From Mucilaginibacter_A sp050954285 (GTDB lineage Bacteria; Bacteroidota; Bacteroidia; Sphingobacteriales; Sphingobacteriaceae), in contig JBPBPL010000016.1 in assembly GCA_050954285.1 (NCBI GenBank), forward strand, positions 81,408-145,407: DNA of 64,000 nucleotides, read 5' to 3'. This document shows positions 26,358-36,329 of the stretch, piece after piece. The position numbers and the translations under genes are program-made. The notes under the pieces were generated by a model that made no database searches, was not told the DNA's origin, and was given only the letters and a program-made list of their open reading frames with translations. Numbering within the stretch: position 1 is the first letter of the stretch; the number at the start of each line of letters is the position of its first letter.

Positions 26358-29300
26358 TTAATTCAAATTGATAACTCTGGTCCGGCCATTATTATCTGTA
26401 ATTTTAACGTTTTTCATGCTTTTATCAACGTTAAAAAATCTTCCTGATTGTGATAAAAATGAAGCTCCGTAATAAAACTCTTGCCGGCAAATACTATTGT
26501 TTTTATACGTGATCAAAGCACTGATATCAAATGGTTCCAACTTCATACAGCTTACATTTTTATTGAGCTGAAAAACTTTCAGATTGTCTTTATTCTGACT
26601 TGCTGCCAATAAATACTTCCCATTGTTACTTTGCAATTTTACCAATGCTTTTCCATTTCCGGGAATATAAATTCCGCTTTGTAAAATAGACAATGGCTTG
26701 AAATTTCCTTTGCCATCACCTTTTAGCATCAAACCGTTAAAAGCATCATATCTTCCGGTAGAAACATCGGTGCCATAATCGTTTCCATTCATCACGACAT
26801 CCAGGTTTCCGTCGCCGTCAAAATCATCCGCAACCATCCCGTTCAAAGTAGAAAGCTGTGCTTCTTTTGGCAACGGAATTATGGTGAACTTTCCGTTTCC
26901 TTCGTTTTTTAAATAACAGGATTGCAGCATGTTCGCCTTCAATCTTAACGCGCCTTGTTTTTGTTCTGGTGATAAAATATCATCCATAGTTGCTGTGGCA
27001 AAAGATTTATAATTAGTAAATTTCTTTTTCAGGCTGATCATCTGCTTCAATAAATCATCACGTATTTGTGCCGGAAACTCCTTTTTCTCGCCATTTTGAT
27101 CTGGTAAAAATAACGATGGTATGGCGGCATAGCTTCCATTTTTATCAAAATCTTTAGCCGTAATGTAAACCGGATATTTATCACTTGCCTGGTATAACGT
27201 ATTCAAACCTACGTTGCCAACAATATAATCCATTCTTCCGGTGTGCCTGAAATCTCCGGCGACGATGGTATTCCACCAGCCCAATTCATCTTTTAAACCA
27301 GTTCCGGCGGTTTCATTTTTAAATACGCCTTTATCGTTTTTTAAAAATGTAACCGGCATCCATTCGCCCGCCATAATTAAATCCGGCCAGCCATCATTAT
27401 TATAGTCGGTAAACAAAGCATCGCAAACCAAACCAATGTTTTTTAACGAAGGAGCAACTTGGTTCGTTACATCCGTAAATTTCGCCTGTCCGTTTTTGCT
27501 GTCATTTCTGAAAATAAAGCTTGAAACCGGTTTTGGATAATTCCATGGATCAACGCGGCCAGACACAAAAAGGTCGAGTTTTCCATCGCGGTTATAATCC
27601 AAAGCACGAACGCAAAACTTACTGGTGAAATTTTGTGGTAATACATCTTCTGCCAAAGTGAAATTTCCTTTGCCATCGTTCAAGTACAATCTGTCCTGGT
27701 AAGCTTTATCTTGCGGAGCGTTTTCGTAACCGCCACTGGCAACATATAAATCCGGTTTACCATCGCCATTCGCATCAAATAGGAGCAACCCTTCATCTTT
27801 ATAATTAAGCTTGATGCTGTTTTTACCAGGTAAAAAATTGCGTTGCAGAAACTTGCCGTTGCTTTGCTGCAAAAACAGTTGTGCCGGATGCTGTGCATTG
27901 CCACCAGTAATGATGTCGTCTAACCCATTTCCATCCACATCGCCAACCGCCAAAGCCGGACTATATTCAGAAAGTTTGTGCGGCAGGAGTTTTTGGATGT
28001 TGAAATCTATAAAATCATTTTCCTGATGCTTGTAACGAATACCAACGGAATCTGTTATTTCTTTGAATAAGGCTTTGTTAGCAATCTTCGGTTTTTGCCA
28101 TGAATAATTTTTATGTGCATTAGATAAATTTACCTTCAATAGCTGATCTGCTTTTACTTCTTTTAGCATCTGTTTTTTGCCATTCGGCCACCGGATGACA
28201 ACAGAATCTATCAAACTAATATTACCTAAACCAAAATGTGCAATATTTTGGATCGTTGATAAATAGCCACGATAAGGATTGTTTTCATACACCTGTTGCT
28301 TGCCATGATTGTAATAAATGTTTGCAAAAGCACCAATCCCATTGATATTCTGGTTGTTGCCAATAAATTTTATCTGTAAAAAATGTGCGTTTTCTTTATT
28401 GTTGTCACGGGAAGTATTTTTGTAGATCAAAGCTTCATCATTGATGTTGTTGATGATCATATCCATCGCGCCATCGTTGTTCAAATCGGCATAAACAGCT
28501 CCGTTTGAGAAAGTTGGCAACGATAAGCCCCAATTTTTTGTTTCATCGCTGAAAGTGAGATCTCCTTTATTCTGGAAAGCGTAATTGTGTAATTTGACAA
28601 CTGGTATTTGATCAAGCACTTGTTTTTTGGATGCAATCTGGAAAGCTTCATTCCGATAAGTTATAAAATCATGATCAGTTACATCCTTTGGATAGCCATT
28701 GGTGATCACAATATCGCGGAAGCCATCATTGTTAAAATCTGTAATCAGCGGGCACCAGCTCCAATCGGTTTGCGCAACGCCGCTCATAAAGCTGATCTCA
28801 CTAAAGGCTGGACTACTGATAGAATCTTTTTGCCCAAGCTTCGGGCCTTGATTAAGCTGTAAGGTATTCCGGACGTACTGATACTGATAACCATAATAAT
28901 CAAAATTTTGAAAAGTTTGATAGCTGTTTGAACTCAGCATCATCTTTTTCCGGTAGTTATCCTCTGGGTTCATATCCAATTCAAATACATCAGCAAGTCC
29001 GTCATTATTAATGTCCTGAATATCTTGGCCCATGGCGTTGGCCGAGGTGTGTTTAAAATACTCTTTTGCACGATCTGTATAAGTGCCGTCGTGATTGTTG
29101 ATGTATAGGATATTGTTCGACAAAAAATCATTGGTTACATAAATATCTTTCCAACCATCCTGATTAATATCTGCTATAGTTGTTGCATGGCCATAACCTT
29201 CAATTTTAATACCTGCTTGCATAGATACATCATGAAATACTGGATGATTTAAAGTAGAATTTCCATCATTACGATATAGTTTTCCTGTACTTCTGTGTGA

Positions 29301-29933
29301 ACCATCTTTAATAATCGGACGAAATCGGTTTGGGTTATCATTTGCTGAAGCTTCGTTTACAGTGAGATACATATCCAGATCGCCATCATTATCATAATCA
29401 AAAAAGCTGGCCATAGTAGATTGCAAGTGGATATTTAAGCCATACTCTTTGGCCATTTCTTTAAAATGAGGAATGCCATTTCTATCTCCGCCTTGGTTGA
29501 TATAAAGCAGATTCCGTCTTTTCAGCGAATCTTTTAACAGCGTATTGCAAACGTAAATATCCATCAAACCATCATTATTTAGATCGATAACGGAAACGCC
29601 GCGCCCCCATCTGCCGGCACCACCAACGCCTGCTTTGTCGGTAATATCTTCAAATTTAAAATCACCTTTGTTAAGGTATAATTTGTTTGAAACCATATTG
29701 CCTGTAAAATAGATATCCGGTAAACCATCATTGTTGAAATCACCAATACCAACGCCACCTCCATTGTATATATTAACCAGATCCAAAGGGTTAATAGAAT
29801 CGTTTTCGGTAATGAGATTATTAAAGTGGATACCGGAATGTGACGACTTAATCTGTTCAAACAGCGTGCTTCTTTTACAAGCATAAAATGAGCAAATCAC
29901 CATGAAAAATGGCAGGTAAAAGAAGTATCGCAT
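26358..29933 (-). CDS. CRTAC1-like VCBS repeat lipoprotein with ASPIC/UnbV domain
   Basis: A 1191-residue exported protein, lipobox FYACKRS (Cys about 19). It is a double propeller: FG-GAP/VCBS calcium-binding units (DFNNDGLPDIYF, DLNNDGLMDIYV, DYDNDGDLDMYL, DINQDGWKDIYV and others) fill residues about 50-480. An ASPIC/UnbV domain follows at about 540-610 (GIGAFANIYY, HFGLGNISLIDSVVIRWPNG), then a second propeller set (DVDGNGLDDIITGG to DFDGDGNLDVVM). Proteins of this type often sit beside SusC/SusD pairs in Bacteroidota; the ligand is unknown. Only 8 bp separate it from the PAP2 start. Confidence 0.88.
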   Translation of the reverse strand: MRYFFYLPFFMVICSFYACKRSTLFEQIKSSHSGIHFNNLITENDSINPLDLVNIYNGGGVGIGDFNNDGLPDIYFTGNMVSNKLYLNKGDFKFEDITDKAGVGGAGRWGRGVSVIDLNNDGLMDIYVCNTLLKDSLKRRNLLYINQGGDRNGIPHFKEMAKEYGLNIHLQSTMASFFDYDNDGDLDMYLTVNEASANDNPNRFRPIIKDGSHRSTGKLYRNDGNSTLNHPVFHDVSMQAGIKIEGYGHATTIADINQDGWKDIYVTNDFLSNNILYINNHDGTYTDRAKEYFKHTSANAMGQDIQDINNDGLADVFELDMNPEDNYRKKMMLSSNSYQTFQNFDYYGYQYQYVRNTLQLNQGPKLGQKDSISSPAFSEISFMSGVAQTDWSWCPLITDFNNDGFRDIVITNGYPKDVTDHDFITYRNEAFQIASKKQVLDQIPVVKLHNYAFQNKGDLTFSDETKNWGLSLPTFSNGAVYADLNNDGAMDMIINNINDEALIYKNTSRDNNKENAHFLQIKFIGNNQNINGIGAFANIYYNHGKQQVYENNPYRGYLSTIQNIAHFGLGNISLIDSVVIRWPNGKKQMLKEVKADQLLKVNLSNAHKNYSWQKPKIANKALFKEITDSVGIRYKHQENDFIDFNIQKLLPHKLSEYSPALAVGDVDGNGLDDIITGGNAQHPAQLFLQQSNGKFLQRNFLPGKNSIKLNYKDEGLLLFDANGDGKPDLYVASGGYENAPQDKAYQDRLYLNDGKGNFTLAEDVLPQNFTSKFCVRALDYNRDGKLDLFVSGRVDPWNYPKPVSSFIFRNDSKNGQAKFTDVTNQVAPSLKNIGLVCDALFTDYNNDGWPDLIMAGEWMPVTFLKNDKGVFKNETAGTGLKDELGWWNTIVAGDFRHTGRMDYIVGNVGLNTLYQASDKYPVYITAKDFDKNGSYAAIPSLFLPDQNGEKKEFPAQIRDDLLKQMISLKKKFTNYKSFATATMDDILSPEQKQGALRLKANMLQSCYLKNEGNGKFTIIPLPKEAQLSTLNGMVADDFDGDGNLDVVMNGNDYGTDVSTGRYDAFNGLMLKGDGKGNFKPLSILQSGIYIPGNGKALVKLQSNNGKYLLAASQNKDNLKVFQLNKNVSCMKLEPFDISALITYKNNSICRQEFYYGASFLSQSGRFFNVDKSMKNVKITDNNGRTRVINLN
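29866..29928. repeat. Inverted repeat pair overlapping a signal peptide
   Basis: GTGCTTCTTTTAC then AAGCATAAAAT (29866-29889) faces TAAAAGAAGTAT (29917-29928). Both arms lie in the first 23 codons of the VCBS/ASPIC gene, encoding RYFFY at one end and CKRST, the lipobox, at the other. The start codon is at 29933, five bases outside the pair. Confidence 0.6.
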
Positions 29934-30016
29934 GATATAAAATAAAGAAATCTGCTTGTAATAAAAAAGAGATGAAGACCTTAGTATTCACCTCTTTAAA
30001 AAATAATTAAATTAAA

Positions 30017-31846
30017 TTAATAACCTGGATTTTGTTTTAAAGTACCACTTTGTATATCAATCTGGTTTTGTGGAATTGGATAGATTTCATTTTTGCCAGC
30101 GGTAAAAGTTGCTCCGCTAAGAACAGGATTGGCAATACGGATATCAGCTTTTATATGAGCATTCAATACACCCGCCATATAACCCGTGCCAGCAGGACCA
30201 CCATAGATACCATCATATCTTTGTAAATCAAAGAAACGATGGCCTTCCATACCAAATTCCAGTTGTCTTTCTATCCAAACAGCCTGACGAGCATAAGTTT
30301 GACCATTAGTTGTAAACTGACCAGTATACAAACCAACCTTATAATTTGCGGCAGGGGTAGTTGTAAAACCCTTAGTAGGATTAGTATTATCAACATAAGT
30401 ATGCACCCAGTAGGTTGGATTTGCTGCGCGCGCGCGTATCAGGTTTACGTCAGCTTCTGCTGCAGCAAGACTTCCGCTTTCTACTTCACATTCTGCACGC
30501 CATAATATAATGTCTGCAAAACGGATAATTTCATAATTATTAGCACTTCCCTGATTAACAGCCCATCCACCATAACTATCACTTGTTGATGCTTGGCTGG
30601 AGTGGTAAAAAGAGTTTTTAATCGGACTATATGGAACTTGATCACCACGTGTCCATGATTCACCAGCACAAATCCCCCAGTCTAAATACGGAATTCCTCT
30701 TCTACCAACAGTCCAATCTAAGCGAGAATCAACTGCTTCAGTTGTAGGTGTAAAAGTAGCCGTAGAAGCAATTCCATGGTCATTTATTAAGTTTGTTACA
30801 TTATACTTCGGAAAGCCAGTTGTGGCATCTGTTTGAAACATCGGCAAACCACTATCATCAACCTTAAAAGCATTTGCTAAGGTGTATGAAGGCTGATAGA
30901 ATCCGCAACAGCCTGTATATGTACCTCCGCCTGGAAAGTTTAAAACATCTGATCCATTATCATTCTGACCGTTAGAACCGTCGTTAGCAGTCATTTGAGC
31001 CGCAAATACGGATTCAGGGCCGTTTTTAGTTAAGGCATTAAAATTGTTTTCGTATGGTCCAAGTGCATATTTCGCACCGCTTGCAGTTGTTCCATTGCTT
31101 ATCAAATCTGTTAGTAATGGCAATGCAGTAGAGTATTTATGGTCAAACATGTATGCTTTTGCTAAAAATGCTTCAGCCGCATAATAGTTTGCCCGGCCTG
31201 CTTGAGACTGTGTTTTAGGTAGCACTGCCATGGCTGCTGCAAAATCAGCTTCTATTTTATCCCATATCGGACCTGTATTAGCTACATTATAATTCAAAGC
31301 AGCATAAGTAATCGTTTCATCAACATAGGGTACGTTTCTAAATACTTTGGCAAGTTCAAAGTGATATATACCACGTAGAAAACGCGCTTCGGCTATTTGT
31401 TGTATACCGATTGATCCTGCTACAGAGCCGTCCGTTACTAATGGAACTTCACGAATTACATCATTGGCTCGTTGAATGCCATCAAAAGCAACCTGCCATT
31501 TACTGTATATATAACCATTTGATGAGTTTATAGTATGATTTTCTATTGCGGCTGCATCCGGCTGATCTGTTGTACTCGAGCCTTTATAGGCATCATCTGA
31601 ACCAATACCTCCGTATGTCCAATTGCTGATACCAGAACCGTATTGTATGCCGGGCTGACCAGAATAATAACCATCAAGTATAGAATATGCACCAATTAAT
31701 AAACCATCTACGCCAGCTTTATTGGCTAAAGTTGCACCTGCTAATACACCTGCCGGACTTTTGTCTAACGTTTTTTTACATGAGTAAACTGTTGTTATAA
31801 ACAACAAGGAACCTAATGTAATTATTTTATAATTAAATCTTTTCAT
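30017..31846 (-). CDS. SusD/RagB-family outer-membrane lipoprotein
   Basis: A 609-residue surface lipoprotein that captures ligand for the SusC transporter encoded just upstream. Lipobox TTVYSCKKTLD (Cys about 23). The TPR-rich SusD fold shows WQVAFDGIQRANDVI, EARFLRGIYHFELAKVF, YYAAEAFLAKAYMFDHKY, and the C-terminal IIRFADIILWRAECE and RQLEFGMEGHRFFDLQRY segments, ending in TLKQNPGY. These are standard SusD landmarks. It starts 15 bp after the SusC stop. Confidence 0.96.
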   Translation of the reverse strand: MKRFNYKIITLGSLLFITTVYSCKKTLDKSPAGVLAGATLANKAGVDGLLIGAYSILDGYYSGQPGIQYGSGISNWTYGGIGSDDAYKGSSTTDQPDAAAIENHTINSSNGYIYSKWQVAFDGIQRANDVIREVPLVTDGSVAGSIGIQQIAEARFLRGIYHFELAKVFRNVPYVDETITYAALNYNVANTGPIWDKIEADFAAAMAVLPKTQSQAGRANYYAAEAFLAKAYMFDHKYSTALPLLTDLISNGTTASGAKYALGPYENNFNALTKNGPESVFAAQMTANDGSNGQNDNGSDVLNFPGGGTYTGCCGFYQPSYTLANAFKVDDSGLPMFQTDATTGFPKYNVTNLINDHGIASTATFTPTTEAVDSRLDWTVGRRGIPYLDWGICAGESWTRGDQVPYSPIKNSFYHSSQASTSDSYGGWAVNQGSANNYEIIRFADIILWRAECEVESGSLAAAEADVNLIRARAANPTYWVHTYVDNTNPTKGFTTTPAANYKVGLYTGQFTTNGQTYARQAVWIERQLEFGMEGHRFFDLQRYDGIYGGPAGTGYMAGVLNAHIKADIRIANPVLSGATFTAGKNEIYPIPQNQIDIQSGTLKQNPGY

Positions 31847-31860
31847 GTTACATCTATTAA

Positions 31861-34800
31861 TTAAAATGACAGGTTAACTCCTAAAATGTATTGTTTTTGA
31901 TTATTTGGATAAGCACCATAATCGATACCAAAGGCTGCACTTTGGTTTACACCGCCACCTTGGTTTGATATTGACGGTACAATTTCAGGATCTAGACCTG
32001 TGTATTTTGTAATGGTAAATAAATTGGTTGCCTGGATATATACGTGTAATCTGGTTACAGCGATTGATTTTAAAAGGCTTGGACCAAAAGTATAACCAAT
32101 TGATGCTACACGGCATTTTAAGAAAGAACCATTTTCTACATAAAAAGAACTAATGGTACTCGATCCTAAAGGTTGAGCAAAAGTTGCTACAGGTAATGTT
32201 GCATCAGGATTTGTTACTACACCATTAGAAACAATAGCAGATTTCGTTAACAGGTCTATGTTTTTTCCACCAGTAAAGGTGCCATAAAAGTCAGTCCAGT
32301 ATTTCACATAGTTAAAGTCCTTATTACCCTGTGAGCCATATAAAACTGCTGAAAAATCGAATCCTTTATAACTTGCATTCAAATTTACACCGTAAGTGTA
32401 AGTAGGGTTTGGATTTCCAATGAAGGTACGATCTGTAGCATCAACTTTTCCATCACCATTGGTATCCTGATAGATATAAGAACCAACTTTTGCACCAGAA
32501 TAACTTGGTGCACTGGCCAGTTGTGCTGCATTTTGATAGATACCCAATATTTTGTAGCCATAAAAAGAACCGATTGGCATACCTACCTGATTTCGAACAA
32601 TGTTGTTATCGCGAGATGCTCCTGTGTCAAAATATCCTGGTGACGGCAAGCTGGTAATCTTGTTTTTGTAAGTGGTGATATTTGCCCCTATGCTAAATTT
32701 AAAGTCATTACCAACTCCTCCATGATATGTTGCTGCAATATCAACACCTTTATTTTGAACATCTCCAACATTAATAGTAGGGACATTTGCACCACCAACT
32801 GTAGATGGCAATGGCAACGGAAACAGTAAACCACTAATAGATTTTCTATAGTATTCAATGTCTAAATCCAAATGACCAAATAATGATGCATCAATACCGA
32901 GATTTAGAATTTTGTCTGTTTCCCAGGTTGTTCTTGGATTGCCAATACTTGACTGGTAAAATCCTGGGGTAATAGAATTTAATCCACCAGTGATACCATA
33001 GTAAGACGTGCCAAAAGCAGAACCATAAGTATTTACAGTATTTGCACCGCCAATATTTGCATTACTACCTGTTGCACCATAACTACCACGTACTTTTAGG
33101 TTATTAATATACTTTGAGTTTTTAAGAAAATCTTCTTGGGATATTCTCCAACCTAAAGAAACGGATGGGAAAGTTCCCCATTGCCTGCCTGGATAAAATG
33201 ATGAATAACCATCCCTACGGATCGTTCCGCTTAAAATATATTTATCATTATAAGTGTAGTTCACCTGGCCAAAAACAGATTCTGTAGAGGTAGGCTGATA
33301 AAGATAAGTGTTGCTTAAACTGATACTTGTTGGAAGTGTTGTAGTGTTTGCGGTAAGGTAATTTGGATCCAGTGTGAAAAAACTAGTTGCATAAGCACCC
33401 AATTGCTGACCCCCATTCTGTTTAAGTTCAAAAGCAGCAAAAGCATTAATATTATGTTTACCAATAACTTGCTTATAAAATAATGTATTGGTAAAGTTAT
33501 AATTAAAATAGTTTTGAGAAACTTCTGTATAATTGTTAGGACTGGAATGACTTTCGTAATTTTCATACGTGTTGTAGCCAGTATTATAATAAAATGTATT
33601 GCCAACATTACCTCCAAATGCTGTACGAGCAGTAAAATATTTTAGAAAGTCAGCTTCAGCGAATACCGTTCCTTGTACATTTAAGGATTTTCCCTGATCA
33701 TTTTGGCTTCTTACTTGTGTAGCATAAGGGTTGGTTGCATTTCCTAACTGTTCACCTCCTGGGCCAGCATAACCACCACCATAATTACCGGCAATATCAT
33801 AAACCGGCACTATTGGCAAGGCACGGTAAGTTTCTGCAATTGAACCACCTTCTTGCTGCTGGCTATAACCACTTCCTCCATTATTTTGACGAAAGAAAGC
33901 ATAACCATTTTCTCCGAAACGAATTTTATCACCGAGAGCACTAAATGTAGTGTTAACCCGAGCACTGTAACGTTTTTCGTAAGTACTTACTAAAGTTCCT
34001 TGTTGGTTTAAATAATTTAGGGAGTATAAGAAACTGCTTTTTTCGGTACCACCACTTGCTGTTATTGTGTGGCTTTGTTCTGGAGCGCGTTTAAAAACTG
34101 AATGAAACCAGTCTGTTCCAGCCTGGTTGAATTTTTGAACTAAAAAATCGTTTCCTGGATTAGCAGCATCAAACTTGTAATACTGTGTTATAGATGGGTC
34201 ATTAGTAACCCCTGCATTACCAAAAGTACCTACTGCAGACGCACCATGATAACCATATGTTGGCAAAGTGCCAGAACCACCTGGATATAGTGCTTGGCTG
34301 CTAACATCACCTGCTAAATAAGCCAGTTGTGATTGTTGTGAAGGAGTCATTAAATGCCATACATTACCTTTTAATGGTTCCTGATCTCCATAAAAAGCAT
34401 CATAACTGATTGTGGTTCTGCCAGGCTGCCCTTTTTTGGTAGTAACAACGATAACACCGTTACCACCGGAAACACCATAGATTGCAGCTGCACCGGCATC
34501 TTTTAACACGCTGATACTGGCTATATCATTGGGATTTACTTGAGACATACTGTTAGTTTGCACACCATCAATAACATATAATGGTGTGGTATTACCAAAG
34601 TTGCTAATACCACGTACAAAAACTGTACTATTAGCACCAGGCGCACCCTGGTTAATTACGGTAACACCTGAGGCCTGGCCTTGTAATAATTGCTCAGAAC
34701 TGGTTACCGGTACTTTTTTAGCATCCGTCATATTTACCGTAGCTACTGCACCGGTAATATCCTTTTTTAACTGTGTAGTATAACCGGTAACCACAACTTC

Positions 34801-35124
34801 GTTTAAAGCGTTTGTACCAGGTTGTAAAGAAACATTTATTACCCTGTTATTTCCTACAACAACACTTCTGTTATTATAACCGAGGTAGCTAATTACCAAT
34901 GTATTGTTAGGAGAAGCAATAACAGAAAAATTTCCGTTAGCATCAGTAACTGCACCCGTTGATGTTCCCTGAACTTTTACTGAAGCTCCAATAATCGGTT
35001 GTTTGTCGTCTGCACCGATAATTTTACCGGTAATTCTGGTTTGGGCTGAAACAATTACAGTAGAAAAAATGCCCAGGAGCATAAGGTACAATTTAATTCT
35101 TTTAATAAGTAAACTGTTACGCAT
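31861..35124 (-). CDS. SusC/RagA-family TonB-dependent transporter
   Basis: A 1087-residue outer-membrane importer. Signal peptide to about residue 27 (ending VSAQ). A carboxypeptidase-regulatory-like domain follows (GKIIGADDKQPIIGASVKVQ), then the SusC-type plug with LNEVVVTGYTTQ, TVFVRGISNFGNTTPLYVIDG and SISVLKDAGAAAIYG. The beta-barrel ends in ILGVNLSF with the terminal Phe. No STN domain is present, so it is not expected to signal to a FecR-type anti-sigma factor directly. It is the first gene of the SusC-SusD-VCBS-PAP2 operon. A good promoter is 214 bp upstream. Confidence 0.96.
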   Translation of the reverse strand: MRNSLLIKRIKLYLMLLGIFSTVIVSAQTRITGKIIGADDKQPIIGASVKVQGTSTGAVTDANGNFSVIASPNNTLVISYLGYNNRSVVVGNNRVINVSLQPGTNALNEVVVTGYTTQLKKDITGAVATVNMTDAKKVPVTSSEQLLQGQASGVTVINQGAPGANSTVFVRGISNFGNTTPLYVIDGVQTNSMSQVNPNDIASISVLKDAGAAAIYGVSGGNGVIVVTTKKGQPGRTTISYDAFYGDQEPLKGNVWHLMTPSQQSQLAYLAGDVSSQALYPGGSGTLPTYGYHGASAVGTFGNAGVTNDPSITQYYKFDAANPGNDFLVQKFNQAGTDWFHSVFKRAPEQSHTITASGGTEKSSFLYSLNYLNQQGTLVSTYEKRYSARVNTTFSALGDKIRFGENGYAFFRQNNGGSGYSQQQEGGSIAETYRALPIVPVYDIAGNYGGGYAGPGGEQLGNATNPYATQVRSQNDQGKSLNVQGTVFAEADFLKYFTARTAFGGNVGNTFYYNTGYNTYENYESHSSPNNYTEVSQNYFNYNFTNTLFYKQVIGKHNINAFAAFELKQNGGQQLGAYATSFFTLDPNYLTANTTTLPTSISLSNTYLYQPTSTESVFGQVNYTYNDKYILSGTIRRDGYSSFYPGRQWGTFPSVSLGWRISQEDFLKNSKYINNLKVRGSYGATGSNANIGGANTVNTYGSAFGTSYYGITGGLNSITPGFYQSSIGNPRTTWETDKILNLGIDASLFGHLDLDIEYYRKSISGLLFPLPLPSTVGGANVPTINVGDVQNKGVDIAATYHGGVGNDFKFSIGANITTYKNKITSLPSPGYFDTGASRDNNIVRNQVGMPIGSFYGYKILGIYQNAAQLASAPSYSGAKVGSYIYQDTNGDGKVDATDRTFIGNPNPTYTYGVNLNASYKGFDFSAVLYGSQGNKDFNYVKYWTDFYGTFTGGKNIDLLTKSAIVSNGVVTNPDATLPVATFAQPLGSSTISSFYVENGSFLKCRVASIGYTFGPSLLKSIAVTRLHVYIQATNLFTITKYTGLDPEIVPSISNQGGGVNQSAAFGIDYGAYPNNQKQYILGVNLSF

Positions 35125-35227
35125 AAGATAAATTTTTGAGTAAATAATTGGTTAGGTAATGTTTGGTAGGTTTAAAGAATACGTTTATCAGCAAAAGTTT
35201 GATAAACCGGAAATTAAAACAGGTTAA

Positions 35228-35244
35228 CTATGCCTCCTACATAG
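35228..35244 (-). other. Small leader hairpin exposing an AGGAGG loop
   Basis: Read on the minus strand, CTATG TAGGAGG CATAG forms a 5-bp stem with a loop holding a perfect Shine-Dalgarno-like AGGAGG. It lies in the SusC 5' leader about 110 nt before the start codon. No start codon lies at a suitable distance after it. Its role is unknown. Confidence 0.4.
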
Positions 35245-35337
35245 TACAATGCAACAATTGCCATGTAACCCTTTACAGGATCTGCCATTCAAGAAAGTTT
35301 TAAAAAAATAGGTTTAAAAAAAGTAGTTCTTCGAGTT

Positions 35338-35368
35338 CAAAAATATAAACTTTTTTAAAAGTAACAAA
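35338..35368 (-). promoter_or_regulatory. SusC operon promoter
   Basis: On the minus strand TTTG (35368-35365), 19 bp of spacer, then TATTTTTG (35345-35338) matches the Bacteroidota consensus TTTG - N19-21 - TAnnTTTG exactly. Transcription would begin near 35331, giving a leader of about 205 nt before the SusC ATG. The rest of the 35125-35528 gap holds the leader hairpins and no gene. Confidence 0.75.
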
Positions 35369-35528
35369 TTATTTACGAACTATATTTAAAGTGCTGTAAA
35401 TAAAAAACTTACTGAAAAAAGCTGTACTTAGTTAGGCTTATACATGCTATAATTGTAAAACATTTAGTTATCTATTTAAATCATTTCGCCATTGTTGTAT
35501 TAGTTAACCACAATATTAAATTATCAAG

Positions 35529-36329
35529 ATGAACAGAAAATCCTTTATAAAAACAGCAGTTATTGCGGGTAGCGCAACTTCTGTAAATGCAGCGTTTGCG
35601 CATTCAGCAATTAAAAACAGCCTACAAAAACAGCATCAGGAATTTTATGAACTGCAGGTTTATACCCTCAAAAATCAGCAACAGCAAAAACTGGTAGAAG
35701 ATTACCTGCAGCAGGCGGCTATCCCGGCGTTAAATAAATTAGGCAGCAAAACGGTTGGTGTTTTTACGGAATTGAAACCCGCTTCCGATCAAACCAAAAT
35801 ATTTGTGTTGATTCCTTATGCTTCTTTGGATGCTTATCAAAAAGTGCATGATAACCTGATGAAAGATGCCAAATACATGCAGGCAGGTGCACCGTATTTG
35901 CAGGCACCAATTGCCGAACCTGCTTATGAAAGAATAGAAAGTTCTTTGCTACAGGCATTTACAACTACGCCACAATTGGTGGTTCCAGAAAAAAAGCAAC
36001 GTTTTTTTGAACTTCGGAGGTATGAAAGCGGCAGCGAAGTGTTCGGCAAAAAAAAGATTGAAATGTTCAATGCGGGTGGTGAAACCAAAATTTTCAAGCA
36101 GCTGGGCTTCAACCCCGTATTTTTTGCAGAAACTTTAATAGGAGAGATGCGGCCGAATCTGACTTACATGATCACATTTGACAGTATGGAAGATCATGAT
36201 GCCAAATGGAAAGCCTTCGGCAGCAACCCGGATTGGAAAAGGCTCAGTTCTATGCCAGAATATCCGGATAAAATTGTGTCTCGTATCACTTCTACCTTTC
36301 TCAATCCTACGGCTTATTCCCAAATTTAA
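35529..36329 (+). CDS. Secreted NIPSNAP-family protein
   Basis: A 266-residue protein with two NIPSNAP domains (ferredoxin-like barrel pairs): EFYELQVYTLKNQQQQKL at about residue 38 and RFFELRRYESGSEVFGKK at about 158. The N-terminus (NRKSFIKTAVIAGSATSVNAAF) is a Tat-like export signal. The biochemical role of bacterial NIPSNAP proteins is not established. It is transcribed divergently from SusC and precedes a secreted isomerase and a WD40-like protein. Confidence 0.85.
   Translation: MNRKSFIKTAVIAGSATSVNAAFAHSAIKNSLQKQHQEFYELQVYTLKNQQQQKLVEDYLQQAAIPALNKLGSKTVGVFTELKPASDQTKIFVLIPYASLDAYQKVHDNLMKDAKYMQAGAPYLQAPIAEPAYERIESSLLQAFTTTPQLVVPEKKQRFFELRRYESGSEVFGKKKIEMFNAGGETKIFKQLGFNPVFFAETLIGEMRPNLTYMITFDSMEDHDAKWKAFGSNPDWKRLSSMPEYPDKIVSRITSTFLNPTAYSQI

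Noticed and set aside
26858..26872. Further repeat copy in the VCBS gene (GCTTCTTTTGG)
   Set aside because: It matches only the first nine bases and diverges in the conserved TTTTATC part.
35125..35530. Riboswitch in the SusC leader
   Set aside because: I see hairpins but no recognisable conserved riboswitch core.
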